The notes: generated from the letters alone by a model not told the origin. A stretch of 64,000 nucleotides of DNA from Lewinellaceae bacterium (GCA_020636025.1 JACJYQ010000001.1:558001-622000), one strand, 5' to 3'; counted from the stretch's first letter, positions 20,163 through 31,700 are shown. Translations and numbers: made by a program.

Positions 20163-21989
20163 TTAGTCAATGCTGCCTATAATTAGTGGTGGCTTGGTAA
20201 ATCCTGATGCCTTGTAAGTGATAATCAGGGCAATCGTTTTATTCTGAAACTTTCTGATATTTATTTTTTTACTCTTGAAGTTGTACTTGTTTTTATTTGT
20301 TTCATCGAAAAGCTTAAAATCCCGAATTTGCCTGTTTATTTCATCAATAGAAAGGCTGATAACTTCATTGTACACTTCTTCAGTATGACCACTATCTACA
20401 TCTTTTACAAGAATTTTGATGCTTCCACTTTTTACTTTTGATTGATCCATGTTTACCCGGAGGTATGAGTCTCTTGGCCCTGGCTTGAAAACTGGTGAAA
20501 TAATGGAGGCTTCCTTGCTTTTTTTCTCAGGTGTAATAGATATTGTGTTGTCTTTGATTTCTGTTTTACAGTTTTCTGCTTCCCAGTTTTCGACATTTTT
20601 ATAGCTAAGGGCTGTGAAGCTCGCATTTTCCTGCCCTTCTGCTTCGGTGGCTCGTTTTGCAGGTTTTTCTGTTTTTCTGCTAGTCTGCCTGGTTTCATTG
20701 TTATTTGCCTGGGAATTGCTTCTCACAAACAAGCTGCCATCGAAAGGAGACGGCAATTTTGTGGCCTTTACATTTGTTCTCCACAATATCTGAGCGCAAC
20801 TTGTAGGCTTGCCGTAATTGTTGTAAAACTCACCATACAGGATGTTTTTATCGTAGGCATGACTTTGAAATTCAGTTTGTGTACCCGTACAGCAGCTTTC
20901 ATTGAAGTACACCATCATTTTTAGAAATGATCCCTGCTTCAGGTCTAACTTTCCATAAGCTTTATCGCAATATAATTTCCCCTCGAATTGAAAATGAATC
21001 AAATTACTGATCAGGGAATCGCCTTCATCCCGTATTCTGAACACCATATCCAGCGGTTCAGGGTATTTTCTGTTCCAGACTTCGAGATGCCAATCACCTG
21101 TGAGGTCTGCATTTTGCAACTTTATGGCTGGGTAAAACGCAGATGCTTCGGGGCTATCATTTTTATTTCTGGAGCAGGATGCATGAATGGAACCCTCTTT
21201 TTCCCAAAAACTGTAGGTTTCTTTATTAATGGTAATTGCCTTGGTATACAGATTAATGATTGGAGCCCGGTATAGCGTAATGCTATTGTCTGGGTTGATG
21301 AAATATGGCCCAGTCTCATCTTTTTCTCCTGACGGTGCGTTTGAATCGAACATTTTGAAGCTACCATCCTCCGAAAACGACAGTTTCTGGGGACTGTAGT
21401 CTCGTTTATTAAATATTTTCCATTCAGCAGAAAGAATGGCATCCTTGTCAAGAGTACTTGCTGTTACAGGATTCGTCCAATCAATGGTATCAGCTGTTAT
21501 TTTGCCACTATTTAAATCCGATAGTAGCTGAGCTCTTTCCTTTCTTTCCCGATCTTCTTTTTCTCTTTTTAATCTATCGGCTTCTGCAACGTTTTTTCTG
21601 TACTCCTCCCTGTTTACTATCTTTCCATCTACGATCATCTCATTTTTTGCACAAAGCTCATCTGCAAAAATTTTAAGCTGGCTTTTTGCCTCTGATTCTG
21701 TGCGAAAAACGCCTTTTATAAATTCCAGGGAATATTTTTCTTGCAGGCACTCCGTAATTCTGTATAAGGTGACCACACCAGTGCTTTCGCCATCACAAAA
21801 CAACCGCATGTATTTTTCTTCCCGCTTCAAATCACCTTTAATGGTATTGGTGCTGGTGGCGCTTCGGCAATCTACGCAGTCGTAACAATCCTTGGTTGTT
21901 AAAAAAAACAGACTTTCATGGATACTACTGGACTGACAAAAAGTGTTTGAACTGATTAATAAGAAAATGGTGTTGAAAACTAACTTCAT
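20163..21989 (-). CDS. Exported protein of unknown function
   Basis: 608 residues, not recognised. A signal peptide is visible (MKLVFNTIFLLISSNTFCQ). It is followed by a Cys-rich segment (TKDCYDCVDC) and about 90 residues that look like a small domain with further Cys (LFCDGESTG, ITECLQEKY). Then come a short charged helix (about 130-160), a region with DWHLEVWNRKYPEP and a CC pair (NESCCTG) that could be a lipocalin-like or beta-barrel domain, a low-complexity Lys/Glu/Thr linker (about 425-465), and a C-terminal beta-rich domain with VKDVDSGHTEEVYNE. There is no T9SS signal, so a periplasmic location or a lipid-free outer-membrane association is possible. No function is offered. It is transcribed alone on the minus strand. 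Confidence 0.6.
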   Translation of the reverse strand: MKLVFNTIFLLISSNTFCQSSSIHESLFFLTTKDCYDCVDCRSATSTNTIKGDLKREEKYMRLFCDGESTGVVTLYRITECLQEKYSLEFIKGVFRTESEAKSQLKIFADELCAKNEMIVDGKIVNREEYRKNVAEADRLKREKEDRERKERAQLLSDLNSGKITADTIDWTNPVTASTLDKDAILSAEWKIFNKRDYSPQKLSFSEDGSFKMFDSNAPSGEKDETGPYFINPDNSITLYRAPIINLYTKAITINKETYSFWEKEGSIHASCSRNKNDSPEASAFYPAIKLQNADLTGDWHLEVWNRKYPEPLDMVFRIRDEGDSLISNLIHFQFEGKLYCDKAYGKLDLKQGSFLKMMVYFNESCCTGTQTEFQSHAYDKNILYGEFYNNYGKPTSCAQILWRTNVKATKLPSPFDGSLFVRSNSQANNNETRQTSRKTEKPAKRATEAEGQENASFTALSYKNVENWEAENCKTEIKDNTISITPEKKSKEASIISPVFKPGPRDSYLRVNMDQSKVKSGSIKILVKDVDSGHTEEVYNEVISLSIDEINRQIRDFKLFDETNKNKYNFKSKKINIRKFQNKTIALIITYKASGFTKPPLIIGSID

Positions 21990-22093
21990 GGTGATTTATA
22001 ATGTTTTGAATTGCAACATTACAAAATATCCAGCATTGCCTGAACGGATGAATTCCCAACTTCCAGTGTATTAAGGGTATCCAATAAATAAGA

Positions 22094-22126
22094 GTTGCCT
22101 GATCTGAACTTTTCAAACCAGGCAAC
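22094..22126 (-). terminator. Possible terminator after the 22154 giant gene
   Basis: An 8-bp perfect stem (22094-22101 with 22119-22126) with a 17-nt loop lies 28 nt past the stop codon. On the minus strand it is followed by TCTTATTTATT, which is only moderately T-rich. It is weak evidence on its own. Confidence 0.4.
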
Positions 22127-22153
22127 AATAATAACCATGTTAAAAGGCCAAGC

Positions 22154-25100
22154 TTACTGAACTTGTATCATTTTTTTCGTGGCTGAATGATCTGCTGTTG
22201 TGATGGAATAATAAAGTAACCCACTTTTATTCCCTTTCGAAAGTTCCAGATATTCATAATTCAAACCTTTTGGATAGTCACCTTTTTTGCTGTAAACAAC
22301 CCTGCCTGTTTCGTCAAATACACTCAAAGTTGCGCTGGTGGCTTCTGGCAAATGGAAACTGATCAACGTCTTATCTCTGAATGGGTTTGGCTGGTTCTGA
22401 TATAATTCAAATCCAACTCCGGTTACCGTTTTGCCGTCGAAACGAAGTGCCACTTCCATGCGATCATTTGTCAGACTGTAAGCCTCTGCCCTGGTGATGC
22501 GGCTCGATACAGCGATCATGTCGCTCAGCTTGCCCGATTTTGCTGTACGGAATTTCACCGAAAACTCACTGGAACCGTCGATAGAAACCGTTAATGCATC
22601 CTCAAAAACACCAAAGTTATTCGTACTCACATTTTGAATATTCTTTTCCTGAGTAAGGCCAGTAACAAGTAATCCGGAAAGGTTCAGGGTCAACTGATAA
22701 CCTTGTGTTTCTTCCGAGGCTCTGAAACTTACCACAAATTCTTCTCCGGCTGTCAGCTCCCGATCTTTCACATCCAGCAATAAAGTGCCTGTTGTGCGAT
22801 CATTACTATGCATCAGACTATTAGCCACCACGGTATTGTTCACGTCACCGATTTTCACGCCTACAAAGTCTTCATCCGTTTGATTGCTCAGTGCGTTGGC
22901 TACTGAAATGTCTTCAGGGAATGGCTCCTGGAACGGATTCTGTGGATTCGGGAAATTGTAAGCCTTGTCAACGAAGCGCCAGGAGGTGTTATTTGGCAAC
23001 TTTGTATAGATACCCAAGATGAGTTTTCTGAACTCCACAATATCAAAAGTGGTGATCGAATTGGATTTGTTTGCATCTGCAGCGATCATCTTGTATGGAC
23101 TTCCTAATGGCTCAATGCCCAGGATATGTTTGGAAATTAGTACTAAATCGTAGGTGGTTACACCGTTTAATGGATTGTCATCTTTTGATGGATTGATGTT
23201 CAACGTCTGCGGCAATGGTACTGATTTAAAAAACTCATACAAGCCATCATTGTTAGACATCTGGAACATGGAGAAGGGAGGTGCAAAACTTGAAGTTCCG
23301 TTCACATTCACCTCCCCGTCTTCCACGCCGTCTTCTATCTCTGTTTTCAAAACTCCCGATACGGTAATGCTATTGCCGATCGGACAGTTGCCGTTGTTAT
23401 CCTGCACAATAATGTATGTTTCGCAATAGTCTGCATTGCCAGCCAGATCTATTGCCCACAATTCAACACATTGCGTGCCCAGTTCTGTACAATCAAATGT
23501 CACGCTTGTGATTGGGTTACCCTGTGCATCTACCGGAAAGCCGGTTCCAGTGCCACACTTGCGTATGCCGAACTTCAGCCTTGGTGTTTGCGTGCAGTTG
23601 TCATCCGCATATTGTTGAAAATCTGAGGCCCACATTTGAATCATACCAGTCGGCATAATATTTACACTCAATCCATTCAAACAAACTACCGTAGGCGCCT
23701 TGCAATCCTTTACAATAATGGAGTATTCACAAACGCTTTCATTTCCACAGCCATCAGACACAAACCACTTAATCTTGTGTGTGCCGTGTGGCAATTGTGG
23801 TGCTACAAAATTGTTCTGACTTTGGAAGGTATTGAACTTCACACAGGCCGTTTTGTTGTTGCCTGTTACTGTTTCTTGTATCGCAAAGCCCCATTTCTGG
23901 TTTGCAGGAACTGGCCTTCCATCAAACTGGCGAGATTGACCGGCGCCTGTCATATTGCCATACAGGATGTTATTCCAGCCAAGTCCGCCTGCCTGGTTGC
24001 CCAACTGGGCGCTATTTACCACTGTTTCCATTACCCCATCCCCATCCAAATCGAGGAACAATTGATACTCAATATTGATGTTAGCTCCTGAGCAAAGATC
24101 AGTAGCTGTAATGCAAATATCAGATGGCGCTTCGCAGAGGTCGTGGCTCTCATTGGCATTATCCCACCAATAAGATTCGTTCCATAATTGAGCGTCATTG
24201 TCTGTTACATCGCAAATCGTTGCCGGTGAAGCCGTGCAATCAACAACGGGATCTTCTGTATCGATAATCTTGATGATCTGCTTATAGGTATAACAGTTTG
24301 CATTCGGATTATAATAAACAGAATAATTGGTGCTGGCCGGGTCCGATGGCTTGATCTTCACGATGGTGGATTTCCAGGGGTCTCCACTGGTCTGGATCGG
24401 ACTTACAATTGGTCCTGGTAAATTAGATGGATGATTAGCAATGGCGTTCGGCGCTGGGTTTGGCACATTGATGCAAATACCATTTGGATCGTACGTGCAC
24501 CAATTGATGATGCGCCAGGTACGTTCAATCTTGAAGCAGGCATCCGGTACAACAGTGAATATTTCATCGGTATAACTAACACCCAGCAATTCGCAATCTT
24601 CTCCAAAGAAGGTAGGTTCTCCGTAATTGCCCGTACCGTCACATACTGTAATGATCACGTCATTTGGGAAATGGACATAGTAGTCTTGCTCATAATTCAC
24701 AACAATGCGCTGTGTGCATTGGCTCGACTGGCCGTGGCAATCAAAAGCGCGGAAAGTGCGAACAATGGTTCCTTTATTGCATAATGTGTCAAATTGGGAG
24801 TAATTTACGCTATGGGTTAAACCACATTGCCCCTGATATACCTTCGTTTCATCCAGGCAGCAATTGTCCAGAATTTCTGCTTTTCCATATAACCACAAAC
24901 TTGGATCAAACTGCTCACAACTAACCGTAACATTGGTAGGTGATGAGCAGAATGGTTTCAATTTATCCTGAACTTCTACCTGAATCATGCATTCATTGTA
25001 AACGGGCGATCCGTCTGGGCCATTCATCTGGTTGCCATTCACATCTACCTGATACACGCGGAGTATGACAGTTTGGGTAGTACCCACTTCACAACAATAG

Positions 25101-28100
25101 AATTTGATGGAATCTGACTCGGCGGTAGCCATGGCATATTCACTGGCTCCATTCGGGTAACATGGATCTTTATCGAGACTGTTTATGCAATCTGTGTATG
25201 GCGCCATTCGTCTTATAGTCAATTTTACCTGATTACAATTATCATAGGAGCCATCATTAAAGGTGCTGGCTTTCACCCAGGTTACTCCAGCGCCATCGCA
25301 ACCATCTTCTGGTGTGTAGCAATCGTGCGGATCATCGTACCCAATAGCAACCGTTGTCGTCTGATCGCAGGACGCTACTGGTGGAATATAATCAGCTACC
25401 GTTATTTTAAATGAACAGGTACTTTCGTTGCTGCAATCATCCTGCGCCATATAAGTCACTGTATGTGTGCCAATTGGTAAACAAGGTGTAATCCCCCAGT
25501 TGCCAAGTGTGTCAGGTTCCCACCAGTTGTTACCCTGGAAATCCGTCAAGGTTCCACCAAAGGTGAACATGCCGGATTGTTGTCCGGTATATTGATCAAA
25601 AGTGACTACCATCCCGCTAATATTGTTTATACGTGAACAACCATCTTCAATAATTCTATCAGGCATATCAACCGTGGCGCAACATTGGAATGGGTCAACA
25701 GTTACTGTGGTGTTGGCAGGACAGGTAAATTGCGGTCCTGTATCATCCACAACCTTTATCAACTGAATATAGTACTGAGGATTGGTAAACGGTGGCGTTG
25801 GTGAAGTGGGCAAACACCAATCGAGTACCGTCCAGGTACGCAAAATCTTGTATGTGCCGTCACAAACGGGCAAAATCTGGTCTGTGTATGCAGCCTGCAT
25901 TTCGCAATAACCTGCATTAGGATTTATCGGCCATTGTTGTCCAAAGGCGGTTAGATAGGGCGCTCCAGTGACGCTTGGGTCGCTATTGATATTGGACCCG
26001 CAACTGATTTCAACATCAGCCGGGAACTGCACATCTGATACATGTTTTCGATCGAAATAAATGTATTGCAAACAGCTTGAAGAGTTACCCCACTGATCTA
26101 TTGCTGTCCATTTACGCGTTACATAAGCACTAATGTCGCTCATGCCATTGAAAGTGTCTCCGCAAGCCAGATCAAACCAGGTGTCAACATAAGATGATGT
26201 GAAATTAGAGCAATCCGTAATCACTGGATTGCCTCCTGAAATGCCTAAAACATTACTTAAATAGGCGGGATCATAATTTGTGATTGGGCAAATCAAATGT
26301 ATATCCTTACATGTAAGTTGAGGAGGCAGTTTGTCTTCTATGGTCACTGACCCCCAACACTTATTACCACTTACTAAATGCGTAACCCTTACCTGATAGG
26401 TGTGGCCGATATCGGATGCATTGAGGGTTGCCGGCAACCATGGACCGTTGCCAAACGGCGGCGTTTTATCAAGTTCCACGACATAGTCATCGAAGCAACC
26501 ATAAGTGCCTTCTAATACATCATCTGGTAATATTTCACCAGTACAACTTGCGGGTAATGAGATGTATATCAAGTCATTGCAATTCAAAGTGGCAGGTGTT
26601 TGCACCACATTGACTGTTTTAGAAATACTTTGAACACAACCAGGGTCGTTCGGCCCGAAGGCTTTGGGTGTTCCACCGTCCACCGTATACTTAATTATAT
26701 ACTGACCAATGCCCTGTGAAGGATCAAAAATAGTTGCCGGAACCCCGTTTACTGTAAAACCTTCACTCACAAAATTCGCATCGCCCGGATCACCATTGAG
26801 GGTTACCGGATCAGAAAACAAACAGAAGTCATTATTCAAATTTGCACTGATTACAGGATTCGGGTATGCACAAGAGTTGCCAATTGATAGGGATGTTCCC
26901 ATCCCGTTTGTAACGCTTATGGTATAACCTACGGCATCTACGTGTCTGCCATTCAGAGTAAATTGATTTCCACCGGCATTTGTCAGGGCGGTTCCAACAG
27001 GGATGGATATAGGTGGTGTGGGTGGGGCCGGACTATTGCTGGCATATAAGCCGGAAACTGACTGCACCATCCACACTTGATTTGATGGTGCATTTACCGC
27101 GATACCTTCGCCAAATTGCCCATTTGTGAGTGTTGTGGAATTGTTCAGACAACTACAAGGACCGGTAATGGCAATATTGCAATCAAAGGAGCTTATTGAT
27201 ACTGAGCCATTCATGGTAGTGGTGCAAGAACCAATTGTATGGGTAGCCACTACGGTGTAATTGCCAACTCCAAGCTGAGGTCCAAATGATATGGCAGCTC
27301 CCGTACCGGCTACAGGTGCCCCGTTAATATTTCCATTTAAATAAAGCTGGTAATTTACATTCACTTGAGAGTTGCTCAGGCCAACTGGCACACCGATGTT
27401 GTCTGTTGCACAAACGCTACCACCTCCGGTGACTGTATAGGCAATAGGCGTAGGATTTACTGTAATGGTAAAGGTTTGTGGATCTCCGGTACATTCCACC
27501 TGACCAACCATGTAGCTCGGGGTAACTGTAATGGAGGCAATTGCCGGGTTATTCCCTGGGTTTATTGCATTAAATGCGGCAATATTTCCATTTCCACTGG
27601 CAGCCAGGCCAATGCTGGTATTGTCGTTTGTCCAGCTAAATGTTACCCCAACAGGCATTCCACTGAAATTCACGGCTGCAGTTAAAGCGCCGTTGCAAAC
27701 GGTCTGATCTGCTGGATCGTTGACTGTTGCCGGCACTGTACAAATTTCTTCAACTGTAATAAAAACGATGGCTGTGTCGCAAAGCGGAGGGTCGTGTTGG
27801 TCGCAGATTTGATAACTAAACATATCCATTCCGCTGAAGCCCATATTCGGGTTGTAATTGATCGTGCCATCAGGATTTATACTCACCGAGCCATTTGCAG
27901 GCATGGAGACAATAAGAAGGCTATTCGTATCAAGATCTGTTCCAAAGGCCATGTCATTTGCCAAAACGGCTATGTCCAAAGGGGTGTTTTCGAGCGTACT
28001 CACCGTGTCATTGACTGCCAGTGGTGGTTCATTGAACAAAGGACAATCGTAATCATCGGACACCGGATTGTTTCCTACATATAAGTCACTGCTTGGTGCA

Positions 28101-28645
28101 TCATTTACACTAATAGACATCTGGTTGTTGATGTTAATACCCAGATTCATAAACAAGGCTTGCTGAATAGGATTGTCATTTTCATGGACTTTGATCATTC
28201 CGGCTGTACAATTGTCGGGAAGTCTGAAAGAGAACAGTTTCAAAGCCTGTCCATTTGTCAATTGCGGAGGTGAAGGAGAGTTTTGTAGAATGCATTGATA
28301 CACATCATTTCCCATAAGATCATTCGGATCGAAACCAAAACCCTGGTAGGAAGCGGGTGTTACTTTTTCAATTCTCCAGGTGCCGGTGCTGTCATAAAAA
28401 GTTCCGAAGGCGGGTAATGGCATTATGGTTGGCTCCGTAATAGTCCCGGTTGGCAAACAAAAGGAAAACAAGGCGGTGGAAAGCGTAATGTTATTGGAGT
28501 TGAAATTCGGATATACGACCGCCGTCAGCAAAAGCGGATCGCTCTGTTCCTGGATAATACCAAATGTAACCTGGTTTTGTGCCTTACCTGTATGCCTGAT
28601 AGCCAATAACAGTATCAGAATTTGCAGAAATAAATATTTTTTCAT
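22154..28645 (-). CDS. Giant multi-domain surface protein with cadherin-like, HYR, dockerin-like domains and T9SS type A signal
   Basis: 2163 residues from ATG 28645, chosen because it starts a signal peptide (MKKYLFLQILILLLAIRHTGKAQ). The order is an N-terminal domain (about 22-190) closely similar to that of the next gene upstream (28721-32584), a cadherin-like domain (about 200-300, NDTVSTLENTPLDIAVLAND), and PKD/Ig-like domains. A long Cys-rich central array (about 600-1800) follows, with HYR-like units (FTCPANTTVTVDP). Then comes a dockerin-like region (GVTTYDLVLISKHILGIEP and AADANKSNSITTFDIVEF, with Ca-loop-like Asp/Asn), and a final T9SS type A sorting domain (YQNQPNPFRDKTLISFHLP, ending KKMIQVQ). 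It is a secreted, probably surface-bound adhesin or matrix protein. The binding partner is unknown. It is preceded by a terminator at 28678-28709, so it should have its own transcript, unless read-through occurs. Confidence 0.88.
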   Translation of the reverse strand: MKKYLFLQILILLLAIRHTGKAQNQVTFGIIQEQSDPLLLTAVVYPNFNSNNITLSTALFSFCLPTGTITEPTIMPLPAFGTFYDSTGTWRIEKVTPASYQGFGFDPNDLMGNDVYQCILQNSPSPPQLTNGQALKLFSFRLPDNCTAGMIKVHENDNPIQQALFMNLGININNQMSISVNDAPSSDLYVGNNPVSDDYDCPLFNEPPLAVNDTVSTLENTPLDIAVLANDMAFGTDLDTNSLLIVSMPANGSVSINPDGTINYNPNMGFSGMDMFSYQICDQHDPPLCDTAIVFITVEEICTVPATVNDPADQTVCNGALTAAVNFSGMPVGVTFSWTNDNTSIGLAASGNGNIAAFNAINPGNNPAIASITVTPSYMVGQVECTGDPQTFTITVNPTPIAYTVTGGGSVCATDNIGVPVGLSNSQVNVNYQLYLNGNINGAPVAGTGAAISFGPQLGVGNYTVVATHTIGSCTTTMNGSVSISSFDCNIAITGPCSCLNNSTTLTNGQFGEGIAVNAPSNQVWMVQSVSGLYASNSPAPPTPPISIPVGTALTNAGGNQFTLNGRHVDAVGYTISVTNGMGTSLSIGNSCAYPNPVISANLNNDFCLFSDPVTLNGDPGDANFVSEGFTVNGVPATIFDPSQGIGQYIIKYTVDGGTPKAFGPNDPGCVQSISKTVNVVQTPATLNCNDLIYISLPASCTGEILPDDVLEGTYGCFDDYVVELDKTPPFGNGPWLPATLNASDIGHTYQVRVTHLVSGNKCWGSVTIEDKLPPQLTCKDIHLICPITNYDPAYLSNVLGISGGNPVITDCSNFTSSYVDTWFDLACGDTFNGMSDISAYVTRKWTAIDQWGNSSSCLQYIYFDRKHVSDVQFPADVEISCGSNINSDPSVTGAPYLTAFGQQWPINPNAGYCEMQAAYTDQILPVCDGTYKILRTWTVLDWCLPTSPTPPFTNPQYYIQLIKVVDDTGPQFTCPANTTVTVDPFQCCATVDMPDRIIEDGCSRINNISGMVVTFDQYTGQQSGMFTFGGTLTDFQGNNWWEPDTLGNWGITPCLPIGTHTVTYMAQDDCSNESTCSFKITVADYIPPVASCDQTTTVAIGYDDPHDCYTPEDGCDGAGVTWVKASTFNDGSYDNCNQVKLTIRRMAPYTDCINSLDKDPCYPNGASEYAMATAESDSIKFYCCEVGTTQTVILRVYQVDVNGNQMNGPDGSPVYNECMIQVEVQDKLKPFCSSPTNVTVSCEQFDPSLWLYGKAEILDNCCLDETKVYQGQCGLTHSVNYSQFDTLCNKGTIVRTFRAFDCHGQSSQCTQRIVVNYEQDYYVHFPNDVIITVCDGTGNYGEPTFFGEDCELLGVSYTDEIFTVVPDACFKIERTWRIINWCTYDPNGICINVPNPAPNAIANHPSNLPGPIVSPIQTSGDPWKSTIVKIKPSDPASTNYSVYYNPNANCYTYKQIIKIIDTEDPVVDCTASPATICDVTDNDAQLWNESYWWDNANESHDLCEAPSDICITATDLCSGANINIEYQLFLDLDGDGVMETVVNSAQLGNQAGGLGWNNILYGNMTGAGQSRQFDGRPVPANQKWGFAIQETVTGNNKTACVKFNTFQSQNNFVAPQLPHGTHKIKWFVSDGCGNESVCEYSIIVKDCKAPTVVCLNGLSVNIMPTGMIQMWASDFQQYADDNCTQTPRLKFGIRKCGTGTGFPVDAQGNPITSVTFDCTELGTQCVELWAIDLAGNADYCETYIIVQDNNGNCPIGNSITVSGVLKTEIEDGVEDGEVNVNGTSSFAPPFSMFQMSNNDGLYEFFKSVPLPQTLNINPSKDDNPLNGVTTYDLVLISKHILGIEPLGSPYKMIAADANKSNSITTFDIVEFRKLILGIYTKLPNNTSWRFVDKAYNFPNPQNPFQEPFPEDISVANALSNQTDEDFVGVKIGDVNNTVVANSLMHSNDRTTGTLLLDVKDRELTAGEEFVVSFRASEETQGYQLTLNLSGLLVTGLTQEKNIQNVSTNNFGVFEDALTVSIDGSSEFSVKFRTAKSGKLSDMIAVSSRITRAEAYSLTNDRMEVALRFDGKTVTGVGFELYQNQPNPFRDKTLISFHLPEATSATLSVFDETGRVVYSKKGDYPKGLNYEYLELSKGNKSGLLYYSITTADHSATKKMIQVQ

Positions 28646-28677
28646 GTCTGGATTGCAGTAGATTCGGGAAAAAGAAA

Positions 28678-28709
28678 TTCCAGGGAACAATCATATTTGC
28701 TCCCTGGAA
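28678..28709 (-). terminator. Intrinsic terminator after the 28721 gene
   Basis: A perfect 9-bp stem (28678-28686 with 28701-28709) and 14-nt loop is followed on the minus strand by TTTCTTTTT. It sits between the stop of the 28721 gene and the start of the 22154 gene. Confidence 0.65.
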
Positions 28710-28720
28710 ACAGGCTGTTC

Positions 28721-31700
28721 TTATTGTGGTAGCTGTTGACGAATTACGTAGGACTGACTGTGCGTAATATTTTTAGGATGGCCATCCACGTTATTGAAAA
28801 TGAAGTCAACATCATTGTTCTGACCGGCAAAAATGGCCTTGCCATCCATATTCACGTCGCCTAAATGATATCCGAAATACACATAGGATTGCGAATGGAA
28901 TATATTATTAGGTGCCTGGTCAATTTCATTGAAGATTGGATCTTTGTCGTTGTTCTGACCGGCAAATACCACGCTGTTATTTGTATTTACATTTCCAGCC
29001 CAAAGGGCGTACATGCCATTTACAGTCACTTGCTCGAATCCATCCAGATTTGTTCCATCATCCCAAAGCTCTGTACCGAGGTCAGTAAAATCAATCAAAG
29101 TACCGCCATTGGTCATGGCAATAGAGTTATTGGTCATGATCCCAAGGTGATTTCTGTGGCGAACCGATACAAAATAGTTGGCTGGAAGCGTGTTCTCAAA
29201 GACAAGTGGTGAAACACCATCCACATCCACAATGTCACCATCTCTTTGGAGCAGTGCCGAACGGGTAGCCACTACATCTGACGAATCGCTTGGGTCTCTT
29301 AGTTCTACAAATACCCAGTCAACAATGGAATTGCCGCCATGGTCAGCCAATACGGTGGATGAGTCTGTGATCATTTCATTACCACCGCCAACGTGGATGA
29401 ATGCAGGTAGAGCTGTGTATGGCTCTAACAATGGAATTCTTCCAGCCGTCCTTAAATCATCCCTCATCCTGGTCAATGTATCCGGATTGTTGAACAGAGC
29501 ACCTTGTAACATAACCTCTGCAATCAAACGAACACTGGTAGCGGTCACTTCTATGAACACAGCGGCTGTGTCACAGAGTATCGGTGTTCCAGAATCGCAA
29601 ACTACATAGGTAAGAGTGTCGTTCCCTACGAAATCAGTGTCAGGTGTATAAGTGATGTCACCGGTAAGTGGATTTATGCTGGTGGTTCCGTGGTCCGGAG
29701 TACTTACAATAGTTACACTGGAAGGATCCAGGGTGCCGTCTATGTCTGAGTCATTGTCTAAAACTGGTATCTCAACTGGAGTATCTTCCGGCGTTGTCGC
29801 AATGTCATCTACCGCTAATGGAGGATCATTAACCGAATTTACTGTAATGTTGATCGTTGCCTGATCGCACAGCGGAGGCAGTGGAGTTCCATCGTCGCAA
29901 ACTTGATAATCAATGGATTCCATTCCGTTGAAATTGGCATTTGGTGTAAAGGTCACATTGCCAAGTCCGTCAGAGGTAAATGTGCCGCCTGGTGCTACGA
30001 AAGTTGATTGCACACCCGGCGTGCCTGTATCCAGGTCGACAGTGGCTGGATCTATATTCCCATCCACATCTGTATCGTTTGCCGTTACGACCAGCACTAC
30101 AGGCATATCTTCATCAGTGGTAGCGCTGTCGTCATTCGCAACCGGAGGATCATTTACTGCCATAACTGTCACAGTAATGCTTGCCTGATCGCACAGCGGT
30201 GGTAGCGGTGTTCCATCATCACAAACCTGATAATCGATGGATTCCATGCCATTGAAATTGGCATTCGGTGTGAAGGTCACATTGCCTAGGCCATCAGAGG
30301 TAAAGGTGCCGCCAGGCGCAACATAGGTTGTTTGTATTCCAGGAGTTCCAGTATCAAGGTCGACGGTGGCTGGATCTATATTCCCATCCACATCTGTATC
30401 ATTCGCTGTTACCATGAGCACCACAGGCATATCTTCATCGGTTGTAGCACTGTCGTCATTGGCGACTGGCGGATCATTCACCGGTGTCACGGTAATGATC
30501 ACATAGGAAGTGTCACAAGCGCCGGAGCCGTCACAAACTTCTATGCACAGAGTGTCGGGACCGTTGTAATCCGGGTTTGGTGTATAAGTAAGGCAGTATT
30601 CTGTCGTAGCCGGATCCGTTAATCCACTGACCATACCACCCTCAGGTGTACAGATAGAACTGACGGAGAATGTGGTATTGTCTACATCTGAAATGGGCAC
30701 ACACACATCGAAAGGCGTATCTTCTGGGGTTGTTACGGTAGTATCCGGCACCATCGGAGGGTCGTTTACCGGTGTCACGGTAATGATCACATAGGAAGTA
30801 TCACAAGCACCGGAGCCGTCACAAACCTCAATACACAAGGTGTCGGGACCGTTGTAATCCGGGTTTGGTGTATAAGTAAGGCAGTATTCTGTCGTAGCCG
30901 GATCCGTTAATCCACTGACCACACCACCATCGGGTGTGCAAATAGAACTGACGGAGAATGTGGTGTTGTCTACATCTGTAATGGGCACACATACATCGAA
31001 AGGCGTTTCCTCCGGTGTAGTTACGGTAGTATCCGGCACCATCGGAGGGTCGTTTACCGGTGTCACGGTAATGATCACATAGGAAGTGTCACAAGCACCA
31101 GAGCCGTCACACACCTCTATGCAAAGGGTGTCGGGACCATTGTAATCCGGGTTTGGTGTGTAGGTAAGGCAGTATTCAGTTGTCGCAGGATCAGTTAATC
31201 CACTAACCACTCCACCATCGGGTGTGCAAATAGAACTGACGGAGAATGTGGTGTTGTCTATATCTGTGATGGGCACACACACATCGAAAGGCGTGTCCTC
31301 AGGTGTGGTTACGGTTGTATCCGGCACCATTGGTGGATCATTTACCGGTGAAACATCTACTGTAATCGTGGCAATGTCACACAGTGGGGGAAGTGGTGTT
31401 CCATCGTCACAAACCTGATAATCAATCATTTCTGTTCCGTTGAAATCAGGATTTGGTGTAAAGGTTACATTCCCTGCTCCATCAGAAACAAAAGTTCCTC
31501 CCGGCACGGTCACAGAAGTTTGAATTCCTGGTGTACCAGTGTCGAGATCTACGGTTGTTGGGTCTATATTACCGTCTACATCGGTGTCGTTTGCTGTAAC
31601 CATGAGCACCACAGGTGTATCCTCATTGGTTGTGGTATTGTCGTCGTTTGCAATTGGCGCATCGTTTACCGCATTTATGCTAATGCTCACGGTCGCTGTA

